A stretch of 64,000 nt of DNA from Cliona cf. orientalis. Its lineage: Eukaryota > Porifera > Demospongiae > Clionaida > Clionaidae. The stretch is taken from positions 2,976,001 to 3,040,000 of the forward strand of contig OZ005705.1 in the NCBI GenBank assembly GCA_963930775.1. The letters are read 5' to 3'. Of this stretch, positions 15,001 to 24,900 are shown in pieces. A model generated the notes under the pieces. It was not told the DNA's origin. It ran no database searches and worked only from the letters and a program-made list of their open reading frames with translations. Every line of letters begins with the position of its first letter. Position 1 is the stretch's first letter. A program made the translations under genes and the position numbers.

Positions 15001-16305
15001 CTTGCGTAAGTTGATTACTGATTAAGAATCCTGTGATTGTGTCACTCCTTAGTTCCTTATTTATGTGCATGCATGGATAGACCTCCAATAATTATTGCTG
15101 ATGCTACCAAACATTGACTCAAAGCTCAGTACACACATAACCCCACTGGTGGCTTAATAAAGCCATTTTTGTGCTTCCTGTTTCAGTACATGTGGCTTTT
15201 GCATGTCCCTATATAGCCCCATTACAGTGTGTTAGTGTTTGTGCATCACTATGATCCAACGTATAATAGCTGTAGCAACATCGCTGAAAAGTTAGTCTGC
15301 TGGTAGCCAGTCATCTTGGAAGTGACCCTGAGTATGTCTAGGCGAAGATCACTGCTTTCTCTTTTCCATGTAGCACCCGAGTCTCAGCCACTGAATGAGA
15401 GGAGTCATATTATTAGTGGTCCCTTGAGTGAGGGGGGATCGGGAGCTGGACGCAGGAACAGAGCCAACCAGAGCATGCTGGCCAATGCCTTCCAGAATGC
15501 ATGGAAGCAGGGCAACCTGGCTGCTGAGGTAAGATGAACTACTATCAGAGTACTAGCAACTATTGACCAGGTGGTTGTCAAGTGCTATCTGATAATTTAG
15601 TAGCTAACGTTTCTTAATCTAGTGGGAGTATTGGCAATGATACGGTTAAAGTATCATCCAGGTTGTATGACATTGTGTGTACAAGTCTCAAATCTCCACC
15701 CTGAGCATGTACACAGGTGTGATGCCTTTACAACAGTGTAGGCACTTGCAAATTGGATTGTGTTATGTAATATTACTGTAAACTTGGTGAGGTAAAGTGT
15801 GTAGCAGCTTGATATCTGGAGGCTTGTTATAATTGCATCAATGATCATGATTGTATTACTTGTTTATTGTGAGGTGATCTGCATGTGTTGGTGGTTGTGG
15901 TTACTAATTGAGATATTTAGGTAGATACAACAGCATAATTATTATCTAAAGCTTTTTGATCTATGTTATAAGCTTGTGTTGTGATATACACTCTAGGGCC
16001 CACCTGACAAGTTTCCATTTTTATGTCCATAGATGAACCAGGATGCAGAAAAGTGGCCGATTTTCAACCAAACCTCCAAATCTAGTACCAAGAATAAGTC
16101 ACATGAACCGCTCCAAACGTCAGGGTCTCTCCCGTATGTGTTGGAGGGAGGGGATACTGAAAACAGTGGTATGTACACTCTCAGAAAGAAAAAGAAAGAT
16201 AAAGAATCACAAAACAATGGAGAGATCCCTCAAACTGCTTCTACTCCAGAAGGCAGAAATGAAATTACAAGAACTTTAAATAGTAGTTTTGAAGCAGTAT
16301 CATAA
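1..16305 (+). CDS. RAPH1/APBB1IP-like: MRL-family adaptor (RIAM/lamellipodin-like), 5' end outside window
   Basis: MRL proteins link Ras/Rap GTPases and membrane phosphoinositides to actin and to talin/integrin activation at the plasma membrane. Exons read by splice sites and matching phase: <1-411, 2227-2348, 5102-5272, 5342-5384, 9450-9579, 10057-about 10157, 10268-10500, 10588-10653, 10718-10795, 10883-11042, 11302-11513, 11594-11842, 11931-12032, 14620-14766, 14891-15005, 15374-15528, 16033-16305 (TAA). Exon 9450-9579 encodes DLDSLLADLCQLEED, resembling the RIAM talin-binding segment. Exons 10588-10795 give a helix; 10883-11513 an RA domain (VLKVHNVDGSTK to HVLFKNNPEKYYLLKRP); 11594 to about 14650 a PH domain (LEGELQIRDGKKSGWKKYMF to LLAWMTGIRLAK). 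The 5' exons are Ser/Asp/Glu rich. The tail after PH is short (about 200 residues) and lacks the long proline-rich, Ena/VASP-binding region of vertebrate lamellipodin. The donor of the 10057 exon is uncertain: 10079 and 10157 both preserve phase. Family call is strong; individual small exons less so. Confidence 0.88.
766..1630. mobile_element. Fold-back element with long diverged inverted arms
   Basis: The left arm (about 766-1170) is repeated in reverse at about 1190-1630. Matching landmarks are GCATAATGAGAAGAGGAGGG at 811 against its reverse complement near 1580, AAGGCTTTGGG at 970 against its partner near 1375, and GATCGGCCAGA at 1095 against its partner near 1215. The arms differ by many substitutions, so the insertion is old. 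The right arm is interrupted by the 68-bp palindrome at 1409-1476. Confidence 0.7.
1409..1476. mobile_element. 68-bp TAGTCTCG fold-back MITE
   Basis: Near-perfect palindrome beginning TAGTCTCGTGCCCAGCC and ending with its reverse complement. Flanks AAGCTTCTC (1400-1408) and AAGCTTAAA (1477-1485) share six of nine bases, consistent with a decayed 9-bp target duplication. The same ends occur at 37816 and 45834. Confidence 0.75.
2349..5101 (+). other. MRL intron: dispersed-repeat copy and simple repeats
   Basis: Contains a (TG)n run at 3127-3146, a CT run at about 3753-3768, pyrimidine-rich stretches, and a diverged copy of the 55 kb repeat at about 4105-4400. No exon with splice sites and compatible phase is visible. 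Confidence 0.6.
4105..4400 (+). repeat. Partial copy of dispersed repeat (31.6 kb / 55.1 kb family)
   Basis: Shares the order of landmarks with 55262-55530: GGGCTGGCC, GACTGCAGCA, TCTGTGATTGAAGCATCGAA, GTTGAGAGTCG and GTACGCATTCTATTGA. It lacks the 5' part seen in the other copies. Confidence 0.7.
6481..7039. mobile_element. TA-flanked CCGTATTTATTC MITE
   Basis: Starts CCGTATTTATTCAAATAG after TA (6479-6480) and ends with the inverted CTATTCGAATAAATACGA before TA. The interior is non-coding. It is interrupted by another element of the same terminal type at 6674-6880. Confidence 0.75.
6674..6880. mobile_element. TA-flanked CCGTATAG MITE nested in the 6481 element
   Basis: TA at 6672-6673, then CCGTATAGTGGGAAACTTTT, a GAGGGAGAAAACTTTC motif, and the inverted end CCCGCTATACGG at 6869-6880 followed by TA. 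A close relative is at 32139-32346. Confidence 0.8.
8214..8823 (+). CDS. Alternative first coding exon of the MRL gene (Arg-Ser repeat N-terminus)
   Basis: An ATG at 8214 opens a 203-residue frame that ends in a good donor (GGTAAGTC, cut after 8823) in phase 1. That is exactly the phase accepted by the common exon at 9450, so joining gives DPK then DAEDPD. The upstream exon 5342-5384 also ends in phase 1, so the two are interchangeable 5' ends. The frame starts MAFFEGTHPEMTEAVF, is acidic in the middle, then carries about seven imperfect repeats of the type YRERSxSSTSG with RERS, RDRS, RQRS cores (about 8490-8735), which look like basophilic-kinase or 14-3-3 sites. The GC and codon texture match the neighbouring exons. 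I infer a second promoter just upstream. A separate short gene using the donor for another purpose cannot be excluded. Confidence 0.65.
8824..9449 (+). other. Intron with no recognisable content
   Basis: Intron from the alternative MRL first exon to the common exon at 9450, ending in a pyrimidine-rich acceptor (CCCTCCCTCTCAG). No repeat or ORF of note. Confidence 0.6.
9610..9990. mobile_element. Degenerate TA-type MITE in MRL intron
   Basis: The left end CCATATTTCCTCAATCAGAT after TA is matched by a diverged inverted end at about 9962-9990 (GACTATTCGACTGATAGAGG). The termini resemble those of the 6481 element. Confidence 0.5.
12033..14619 (+). other. MRL intron containing a TIR element
   Basis: Intron inside the PH-domain coding part. 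It holds a repeat at about 13070-13370 bounded by GCGCATGCGC motifs followed by GAGGGTT, and the 507-bp TIR element at 13426-13932. The remainder is unremarkable. Confidence 0.6.
13426..13932. mobile_element. 507-bp TIR element with exon-like interior
   Basis: The left end GTAGGAGACATAAAAACGGT (13426) is matched by inverted ACCATTTTTATGCCTCCTAC (13913-13932). Inside, a plus-strand open frame running to 13800 is Ser-rich (for example SQSSGNRKTCSNQKSGSS) and ends at a consensus donor G|GTAAGA. This is what a captured host exon would look like. No transposase is visible. Confidence 0.65.
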
Positions 16306-16822
16306 ACATCAGATTCATTTGGTATGATAATTTTCCTTGAGTGCTATTAATTTTGTAGATCATAGACCTTACCAACGGTAAACAATTATCATGTTGCATT
16401 AATAATTATTATTATACTGTGTGCAGATTAACAGTGTCTTGTTTATGCTCTTAAACTTGTTCAGAAATTCCATTGATGGTACCAACTGAGAATAATAAAT
16501 TAGTGTGACTTTGGTCTTAAAAATCCTTAATTTTTGGTATTTAATATTGGGGGGGGGGGGGCTACAATCTGCGTAGCGCCTCAGTGGTGTAACTTCACAG
16601 ATCTCGATCAGGTGCGCGTACGTGACATGCCACGTAGAGATCAGTGATCAGAACTGTACAATCTTAACAACTAGTGCAGCTATGCATGTATGTGCATGCA
16701 TGCGCTATTAAAGTTCCGAATTCGCGAGCCGCATAAAAGGGCAGCTCATTGTGCGCGCCTATTTCAACTGGCGACGGGCTTATAATTAATAGCACATAAT
16801 ATTATTATTGCAATCACTAAGA
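16306..16822 (+). promoter_or_regulatory. MRL 3' UTR and TRPA promoter region
   Basis: After the MRL stop there is an AATAAA at 16494-16499, a G-run at about 16549-16561, and a more GC-rich block up to the TRPA start. GCATAAAAGGGC at about 16731 is a TATA-like box about 90 bp upstream of the ATG at 16823. This is inference from spacing only. Confidence 0.45.
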
Positions 16823-19800
16823 ATGTCGAGCGGATCTACAGCAGAGCAAAGCAGTAAAACTTACTTCAGTTTTAAGTCGGTAACGTTAGCAGCTGTTGCG
16901 GTCAACCACATTTCCAGTAATGGAAGCACGACCGTGCGACGCGGTGCTAAAGGAAGGAAGCTAGCTCAGAAATACAGCCTTGAAGACCTGCCACTGATCG
17001 AGGGCGGTAGCACCATCCTTCCCCAGATACTTGCATCCGAAGGAAAATTGGAAGAACTGAAAAATTCAATAGAAAGCTATGGCCTTACTCTCAAAGAAAT
17101 CGACAGAAATGAGTGCACACTTCTTCATCATTCAGCTGCAACAAACCAGGTTGCAGTTATGCAGTACTTAATTGAAAGCGGTATTAGCCTGGATGCAACG
17201 AATAAAGATGGAAACACAGCTTTGCATGTGGCTACTATCAATGGTAGTATTGAAGCCATCCATCTTTTGCTACGCAGTGGAGCCAGTGATACAATTCTCA
17301 ATTCAAAAAAAGAAGCTCCACTGCACATTGCAGCCATTGGAACAGACAAAGCCCTAGTTCCGGCCTTCCTTGAACATAATTCAATAGATCTCGTCGTTTG
17401 TGGTTATCGAAATCGCACTCCTCTTCACATCATTGCAGAAAACGACAACTTAGAAGGTTGTAAGGTCTTCCATCAAGTGATAATGGCACAGGAACAGAAG
17501 GGTGATACCGATACAAAGTTCAAGCTTTGTGCAACAGATGATGATGGCTTGACTCCAATCCACCTGGCTGCTCGCTGCAACTCACATCTTATGCTCGATT
17601 TCTGCATCACAAAATCAAAAGAACATGGGTACCCTATTGAAACGGTTCTGGGATTTTTAGACGAAGAGAACAGCACACCCCTCCATGCTGCAGTTGATGG
17701 TGGGAATTCTGATGTTGTACGTGTGTTGCTCAAACATGGAGCAGATCCTCTGGCATTGGTAGAGGATATGACACCTCCTTTGCATCTAGCTTGCTCCCAA
17801 GGAAAGCTGGAAATGGTTAAGTGGATGGTTGAAGCATGTGGCAAAGATATTTTGGGCCACCTTGATCAGTATAGCCGTACACCTCTTCATCATAGTGCAC
17901 TTTCAATTCACAGTGCATGCATTATAGCTTACATCTTCCAAGAAGGCGGCAGTTTCATAGACCTCAATCCTCAGGATTCTCGTGGACACACACCTCTACA
18001 AACTGCAATTACATCAGGTAATCTCTCCGGTGTGAAAGAGTTGCTTCAGCGTGGTGCAGACCCTCTTATTTGTGACAACAAGGGATGCAATGCACTCCAC
18101 TTTGCTGTATGGCGAAAGCGCAAAGCCATCGTAGAGCTTCTTCTTCAACTTCACTGTTCTTTAGAGCTGGTCACAACCAAAAGTAATGATGGATATAATC
18201 CAATCCACTTGGCATTGAAGTTGGGATATGGAGATCTAGTTGCACCAATGATCTCGTCAATCAGATTCCAACTTCAGAATATCAAAGATAGCAATGGCAA
18301 CAACTACCTTCACTTAGCTGCCAAAAGTGGTAACTGGAAGGCTCTTGCTACACTTCTTGACATTCCAGACACTCTTAAACTACTCAATGAAACAGCCAAA
18401 AACGGCATCACTCCACTTCATTGTGCAGCAAAGGCTGGGCACATTCGCTGTGTTGAGCTCCTCCTACAAAGTGGAGCAATGATACATAAATGTTTCTGTG
18501 GAGTAACACCATTCATGTTAGCTTGTAAGGAGGGGCACCCAGAGTGTGCTAAGCTTCTCTACGAAGCACATCCATTCCAGGTTGATTGGCAGGATGACTG
18601 TGGCAACACTGCACTGCACTATGCTGCTAGGAGTCACAACCCAAAGATGGTGAAGCAGCTTCTGGAAACTGGATGCCGCTTGCTGCTCAACAATGACTTG
18701 GAGAGCTTTCTTGATATCATTATCACCGACAGAGATAACGACTCTGCAATGGTTGTGGTTAAGAGTGCTCGCTGGCAAGAGTGTCTTGATTTTAACTCAC
18801 CAACTGGCACTGAAGCAATGATTCAATTGATTGAACAGATGCCCGATGTTTCTATGGCTGTCCTTGACCGCTGTTATAAGAAGTCACCACTGAATAAGAC
18901 ACATCCAGACTACTGGGAGAAGTTCAATTTCAAATACATTTCACCACGACAAGGCACACAAGACAAAGAGCGATCACCATCAATCTCAAGGGATGAATCA
19001 TCAGATCAGCTGAATGCAGGCATGCAAATACGATACAAAGGAAGTTTAAAGAGCAACATGCCACCAGTTGCAAGCAAAGAACAAAAGTTCAAGTGCACAT
19101 CTTCACCAACCACAGCAACTCTGTTGACCATGATGGACTGCAAGAGGGTAGACCTACTAATCCACCCAGTAGTCACAGCATATCTTGGAATGAAGTGGAG
19201 AAACTATGGACAGATTGTCTATTCCCTGTTTTGTCTCTTGTTCTTACTTTTGGTGATATTACTAACAGCATTCATCACATTGGTACCTCACCCAGCAATG
19301 CGCTATTCCTTGGATTCAAGTAACCAATCTTTGACAGACAATGGTTCTGATCTCTCGGTGCCACCTTTACCCATACTGGGTCAGGTGATACGTGTGCTCA
19401 CCTTAGTCATCAATACCATAATTGCCCCCATATTGATCATCAGATTGATCAATGCAGAGTGGCGGACCCTCAATTTTGTGCAACATATTCCACAATGGAT
19501 ATTTGTACTGACAGTTATATTCAATTATATTTTCATGCTTGTTCCAAATCCTCTTACAATTTGGCCTTTTGCAGCAGTGGTCTGCTTCTTCTCGTGGCTT
19601 TCAGCTGGCTTTCTGCTAGAGCTCTTCACAGTGTTTGGTATCTATGTACAAATGTTTATTGCCATTACACGTACCGCCTTTCAGGTGCTTATAGTCTGCA
19701 TTTTTCTTCTGATGGCATTTGCTTGTGCATTCTATGTCCTAGCTGGATTTAGATTTCTAGCTTTCTCTTCCATAGGCTACTCCCTCTTTACAATGTTCGG

Positions 19801-20389
19801 GTACATGCTTGGAGAAATTCAGTATGATATGTTTATAGTGGGAGATGATTCAGGAAAGTTTCAATCTAGCGACTTGATTCTCATCTTTGTAGTGCTTGTT
19901 GCAATCCTGATGAGCATTGTCATGGCTAACTTGCTCATTGGCTTGGCTGTTGGAGATATTGAGAGAGTCAAACTCAATGCTATACTAGAGAAGAGGAGAG
20001 TTGAGATTCATTATTACAGTGATTTGGATAAAGTGTTTCCTAAACGGTTTTTTCACCGTTATAATCCACCTGGCTTGAAGAGGTACCCAAATGCCCCAGT
20101 ATCCCTGATAAGGCGAATATGGAGAGAATTCTGGCGATCAGTCAAAGAAGACGTCCTAGTTAATGATCATGAAACTGCTGATGCAACCTCGCCTACCCAC
20201 AGTGACATTTTTACTGACCTTGAATTAATCAAGAGACGCCTTGCCGAGATGAGTGACATGCTCAGCCAACTGCAAGATGCTAATCAGTTGCACTGCAGAA
20301 GAAAAGGCCTCAGAGCAAGCTCTATTCTGAGCTTTGATTCAGCTAATTCAGAAACAGCTTCAGACAGTGATTCCTTTTTACAAGCTTAG
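16823..20389 (+). CDS. TRPA1-like: TRPA1-like ankyrin-repeat cation channel, copy 1
   Basis: Intronless 1188-residue frame from the ATG at 16823; upstream in-frame codons have no ATG. Residues about 60-630 form roughly 16 ankyrin repeats (repeated TPLHxAA-type cores, such as NSTPLHAAVDGG). A pre-S1 linker with HPVVTAYLGMKWRNYG near residue 780 matches the TRPA1 signature. Six hydrophobic segments follow: S1 about 798-821, S2 855-876, S3 892-908, S4 915-944, S5 952-976 and S6 1018-1040. The pore helix/filter is MLGEIQY (G997-Y1001) and S6 ends NLLIGLAVGDIE. A C-terminal coiled coil (about 1128-1156) is as expected for the tetramerising TRPA tail. The S1-S2 loop has NQS and NGS sequons. TRPA channels are plasma-membrane, Ca-permeable chemo/thermosensors; agonists here are unknown. 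The filter carries Glu where vertebrate TRPA1 has Asp. Confidence 0.95.
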   Translation: MSSGSTAEQSSKTYFSFKSVTLAAVAVNHISSNGSTTVRRGAKGRKLAQKYSLEDLPLIEGGSTILPQILASEGKLEELKNSIESYGLTLKEIDRNECTLLHHSAATNQVAVMQYLIESGISLDATNKDGNTALHVATINGSIEAIHLLLRSGASDTILNSKKEAPLHIAAIGTDKALVPAFLEHNSIDLVVCGYRNRTPLHIIAENDNLEGCKVFHQVIMAQEQKGDTDTKFKLCATDDDGLTPIHLAARCNSHLMLDFCITKSKEHGYPIETVLGFLDEENSTPLHAAVDGGNSDVVRVLLKHGADPLALVEDMTPPLHLACSQGKLEMVKWMVEACGKDILGHLDQYSRTPLHHSALSIHSACIIAYIFQEGGSFIDLNPQDSRGHTPLQTAITSGNLSGVKELLQRGADPLICDNKGCNALHFAVWRKRKAIVELLLQLHCSLELVTTKSNDGYNPIHLALKLGYGDLVAPMISSIRFQLQNIKDSNGNNYLHLAAKSGNWKALATLLDIPDTLKLLNETAKNGITPLHCAAKAGHIRCVELLLQSGAMIHKCFCGVTPFMLACKEGHPECAKLLYEAHPFQVDWQDDCGNTALHYAARSHNPKMVKQLLETGCRLLLNNDLESFLDIIITDRDNDSAMVVVKSARWQECLDFNSPTGTEAMIQLIEQMPDVSMAVLDRCYKKSPLNKTHPDYWEKFNFKYISPRQGTQDKERSPSISRDESSDQLNAGMQIRYKGSLKSNMPPVASKEQKFKCTSSPTTATLLTMMDCKRVDLLIHPVVTAYLGMKWRNYGQIVYSLFCLLFLLLVILLTAFITLVPHPAMRYSLDSSNQSLTDNGSDLSVPPLPILGQVIRVLTLVINTIIAPILIIRLINAEWRTLNFVQHIPQWIFVLTVIFNYIFMLVPNPLTIWPFAAVVCFFSWLSAGFLLELFTVFGIYVQMFIAITRTAFQVLIVCIFLLMAFACAFYVLAGFRFLAFSSIGYSLFTMFGYMLGEIQYDMFIVGDDSGKFQSSDLILIFVVLVAILMSIVMANLLIGLAVGDIERVKLNAILEKRRVEIHYYSDLDKVFPKRFFHRYNPPGLKRYPNAPVSLIRRIWREFWRSVKEDVLVNDHETADATSPTHSDIFTDLELIKRRLAEMSDMLSQLQDANQLHCRRKGLRASSILSFDSANSETASDSDSFLQA

Positions 20390-21927
20390 GCTGATGTAAC
20401 TAGCTAGTTTGCAACAAACAAACACAACCATAGAATCTGATAGTAATAATTCTTATCTTAATATTGGTGCATCTGCTGACACTGATATATTATTATAGCA
20501 ATACCTATGATAACGAGTAACAATAATAATATTATGATGTTCATAATTAATTTTTATAATATTATCATACATGTACAGTTAGCTAAATTTCATTTGTGCA
20601 TGCCTGTATATATAGCAATTGCACATTGGATGCATCTGCCATTGCTGCATGCACTCATTCATGTACACGTATAGTTAATAAACATTGACAGTCACCTCCT
20701 ACATAAACAGTGCATATAATAGCCGTTATGATTATTTAATAGGTTCTGCAATGAATTATTTCCACAAGGTCATGAGACCATAAATATTGTCCACTAGCTA
20801 ACCATAAAAGTGGGTGTGTTACAGGCAGATCGTTATACTATTGCTTATAGTGTGGACACTGATCAAAAGATTTAGCTACCTGGAATTCAACCAAATCAGT
20901 TCAATAGGTGAGTACAAATTTCATCAGCCAATAGCCAACCATAAATATTTATTATACTATAACTACTTGTTATAAGTAATGCATGAAGAGTTCTATCGTG
21001 TTCACATCCGCTGTGTGCATGTTGCACGCTGATACCGTCTGTAGACTGTGTAGTATCCCGCGCAAGCGCCCACTCCCATTGCCGGGTTAGCACCCAGGTG
21101 TACTACGTGATCCTTGAAAACAAGCATCGATCCAAGCAAAAGGCTGCGCGCTAAAGAGTATTTGCGTCAATAAAATTTTAATTATGATAGCTATGCGCGG
21201 AATAGACACCAGCTGACTTATAGCAGCACTAATACTGCTATGCATAAGTATAACTACCGTGGGAACGAGACTAGATAGTAATCGTTCACATTTCCTCAAC
21301 CGTCTCCTCCCCCCGCCCCCCACCCGACGTACGCGCGTACGCGGCCGCGGCCCCGCGATCGGTTGACTCCACCCACTATTTTTGCGCACCGTTTACCACG
21401 CATGCGCCCAGGTACATAGCGGGACACCAGCTTGGGGACACTACGCGTAGTAGCACGGTATTAATAAAAGTTAATGCCATTGTTGTGGCAGAATATATAT
21501 ACCATGGCCAGATACATAATAATGCTTACCATAACCTGACGATAAAATTTATGAATGTGACCCTGTAATAAGTTTCATTATAGATTGATCTCAATAGTGC
21601 CTATGGTTGCACATGAAACCAGTATTGATCATATTAAAGTGGAGTTATATTGCATGTCCATGTGTGTCCGAGCAAATACTTAAGCCTACAACATAGTTTA
21701 CATGATGGTCTATTTTCTCATAGCTGATTACAAAGGCGATGGCAGGTGAGCTTCTGGCTCTACATGTAGTTCCGAGCCAAGAAAATTGGATCCTACTACC
21801 ATCACTCCCTGTAGATTAGAGTTTTTATACAGAGTGCATTACTATTAACCTGTAAACCATGATACTGGTGTGATATTGTAATAATTAATTATTATTATTA
21901 TTATTATGCAGAATCTGATATAGAAAA
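20390..21927 (+). promoter_or_regulatory. Intergenic between TRPA copies
   Basis: Contains a polyadenylation signal AATAAA at 20677-20682 for the first TRPA gene and a CpG-rich block at about 21295-21420 (GTACGCGCGTACGCGGCC) that could be the second gene's promoter. There is an acceptor-like TTATTATGCAG just before the second ATG, so a 5' UTR intron is possible. No other ORF is credible. Confidence 0.5.
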
Positions 21928-24900
21928 ATGGCTACAAAAACTTCTGAAGCAACTGACATGAAAGTAGCTGTGGCAGCTATCTCTGCTTTCACAAATGCAG
22001 AAGCCAGCGCAAAGCGAGCAAGAAAAAAGCGACAAACCAAGCAACAGATAAGCTTGGAAGTGTTCAAAAATCTCTCTAGTGAAGAATATCAGTCACCATT
22101 TCAGCTAGCTGCAGAAGGCAAGTTGGAAGAACTAAAAACATTCATTGAAGCAATTGGATCAGCCAAGGAGATAGATGAGAATGGAGCAACATTCATCCAT
22201 CATGCAGCTGCTTCCAATCAAATAGCTATCATGCAATATTTGATTCAAAGCACCAGTATCAATATCAATGCTAAGGATAATGATGGTAACACAGCCTTGC
22301 ATTTGGCAGCAAAAAACGGGCACTCTGATGCCATTCACCTCCTTCTTCATAATGGAGCTAAAGATGCCATCCTCAATTCAGATGAAGATGCTTCTCTGCA
22401 TATTGCCACTCGTGCTAATAATGCTCAAGTCGTAGAAGCATTCTTGCAGCACCCAACCGTGGATGTTGTGATTGCTGGCAAGCGCAAACGTACACCTCTG
22501 CACATTGTATCAGAACTAGATCATATCGAAACCCTTCAAGTGTTCCACAGCTACATTATAGCTCAGGAGACATTTAAGAAAGTCAATGGGTTTCGTCTCT
22601 GTGCTAAAGATGAGGATGAGCTCACCCCACTTCACCTTGCAGCTCGGTCTGGTTCTCATCGTGTATTGGAATTCTTGATTTCCAATTGTATGAAACATAA
22701 TTATCGGCCTGAAATAATCTTGTCATTTCTCGATGAAGAAAACAGCACTCCTCTACACGCTGCAATCGATGGAGGTCATCTGGCAGTGGTCAAGGTACTA
22801 CTGCGGCATGGTGCCAAAGCAGACATAATCAAAGACCAGCAGCCACCTCCATTTATTCTTGCTAGCTCACAAGGCAAGCTTGAGATGATGAAAGCCATGC
22901 TCGAACTTGGCGGCAGTGAAGTAGTGTCCTGCAAGGATATATATGGCCAAACCGCGCTTCATCGATGTACCCAATCCCTCAATTGTGCAGAAATCATGTG
23001 TTTTCTCATTGAAAACAAAGCAGAAGTTGATGCAATTGATAACAAGGGACGCACTCCTTTGATGATGGCAATTACTGCTGGAAGTCTCACTGGTGTTAAG
23101 GTGCTATTGTGTAAAGGGGCCAATGCCTGCATCAAGGATTTTGAGGGCTGCAATGCTCTACATTATGCTGTCACTTGCAACCGGAAGCTGATCACACAGC
23201 ACCTCCTTGGGCTTCCCTGTGCCTCAAGTCTGGTCACAGATGTGGAAAACAACTCACTCTCTCCTATCCATTATGCTCTCAAGGAAAGCAGAAGCACTCT
23301 AGTTGCTCTAATGGTATCTGTGATCAAAAATCAACTGAAAAATATCAAGGATTCCCTTGGAAATAATTATCTCCACCTAGCAGCTCAAAGTGGGGACACA
23401 AAAGCATTGTCAATCCTTCTTGACATTCCTGAGTGCCACAAGCTTCTCAATGAGACCAACAATTATGGTGGAACTCCACTTCATGTCGCAGCCTCAAAAG
23501 GACATATACGATCAACAGAGATCCTTCTAGCTCATGGAGCAATGGTCCATAAATGTAACTTGGGCCACACACCATTCATGTTTGCCTGCTACAAAGGACA
23601 GCTTGGCACAGCGAAACTGGTGTACAAATCTCACCCTTATCAGTTGAATTGGGCTGATGACAAGAAAAACACCCCACTTCATGTTGGAGCGCTCAGTGGT
23701 AACCCACAAATGATTACCTTCCTGCTTGACATAGGAGCAAAACTTGAACTCAATTTTGCAAATGAGAGCTTCTTTGATAACATTGTCGAAAGCAATGATG
23801 AAAAGTGTGCAATGGCAGTTGTCAACCATGAGCGTTGGCAGGAGTGTCTGGATTTTACTTCCCCATGTCACCCTCACCCCATGATCAGCCTCATAAATCG
23901 GATGCCAAAGGTGGCAAAGGTGGTACTGGATCGTTCACACACCAAAGCTGAGTGTGATAAAGAGCATGCCGAATACTGGGAGAGGTATGATTTCAAGTAT
24001 CTGCAAGTGGCCGAAATACCATGCTTGGAAAAAATACATGATGATTCCAATACTAGTGAAATGACGCCACTGATACATTATGATGATACGCACATGATGG
24101 TATCACCTCAAATTCACTACAAGGGTAGTATCAAGAAGACATTAGCACTCCCACCACTTAAGCAAAATAAGAGAGCCAGTCATTTGGATGTCCTCAAGGG
24201 AATGATCAGGTACAACAGAGCCTCCCTTCTAGCACATCCAGTCACTGAAAATTATCTAAAAGCAAAATGGCGAAATTATGGCAAGTGGATTCATCTAACT
24301 GGTACCCTGTTGACACTACTTCAAGTAATTCTTCTCTTTGCGTTCACATTGCTTGCTCCTCGACCATATATTGATAGCATTACTGTCCAAATAGATAACT
24401 GTACCAATAACATCACCCTTAACGGTAATGTAAATGAGACTGCCATCTTTGGAGATTGCACAGAGGAGATACCAGTCACGTTTAGCCTAAAAACGAATAT
24501 AGTGCGCTTTGTCACCCTTGCAGTTACACTTCTCAATCTGATCCAGTGGTTGATTGTAGTTCTAAAAATTAGGCTAGAGGCTCTCAACTTCGTCAGAAAT
24601 ACATTCGTTTTAGTCGATGGCTTGGCTGTTGCATTCACAGCAATATACCTCATTCCCTGGTCTGCAGGTGGACTCCATAGTGCCATCTGGGAGGCTGGTG
24701 CCATTGCCTCCTTCTTCGTTTGGTTTAGCCTTATTTTGAAAGTACAATTATTCGATCTTTTTGGAGTCTACGTCACAATGTTCATCACTATCACTCGTTC
24801 TGTCTTTCAAGTTTTAGTAATCTTTTTCCTTTTCATATGTGCTTTTGCGTTGTCATTCTATATTCTAGCTGGAAATCTTCATCCATTTTCAACTATTGGA

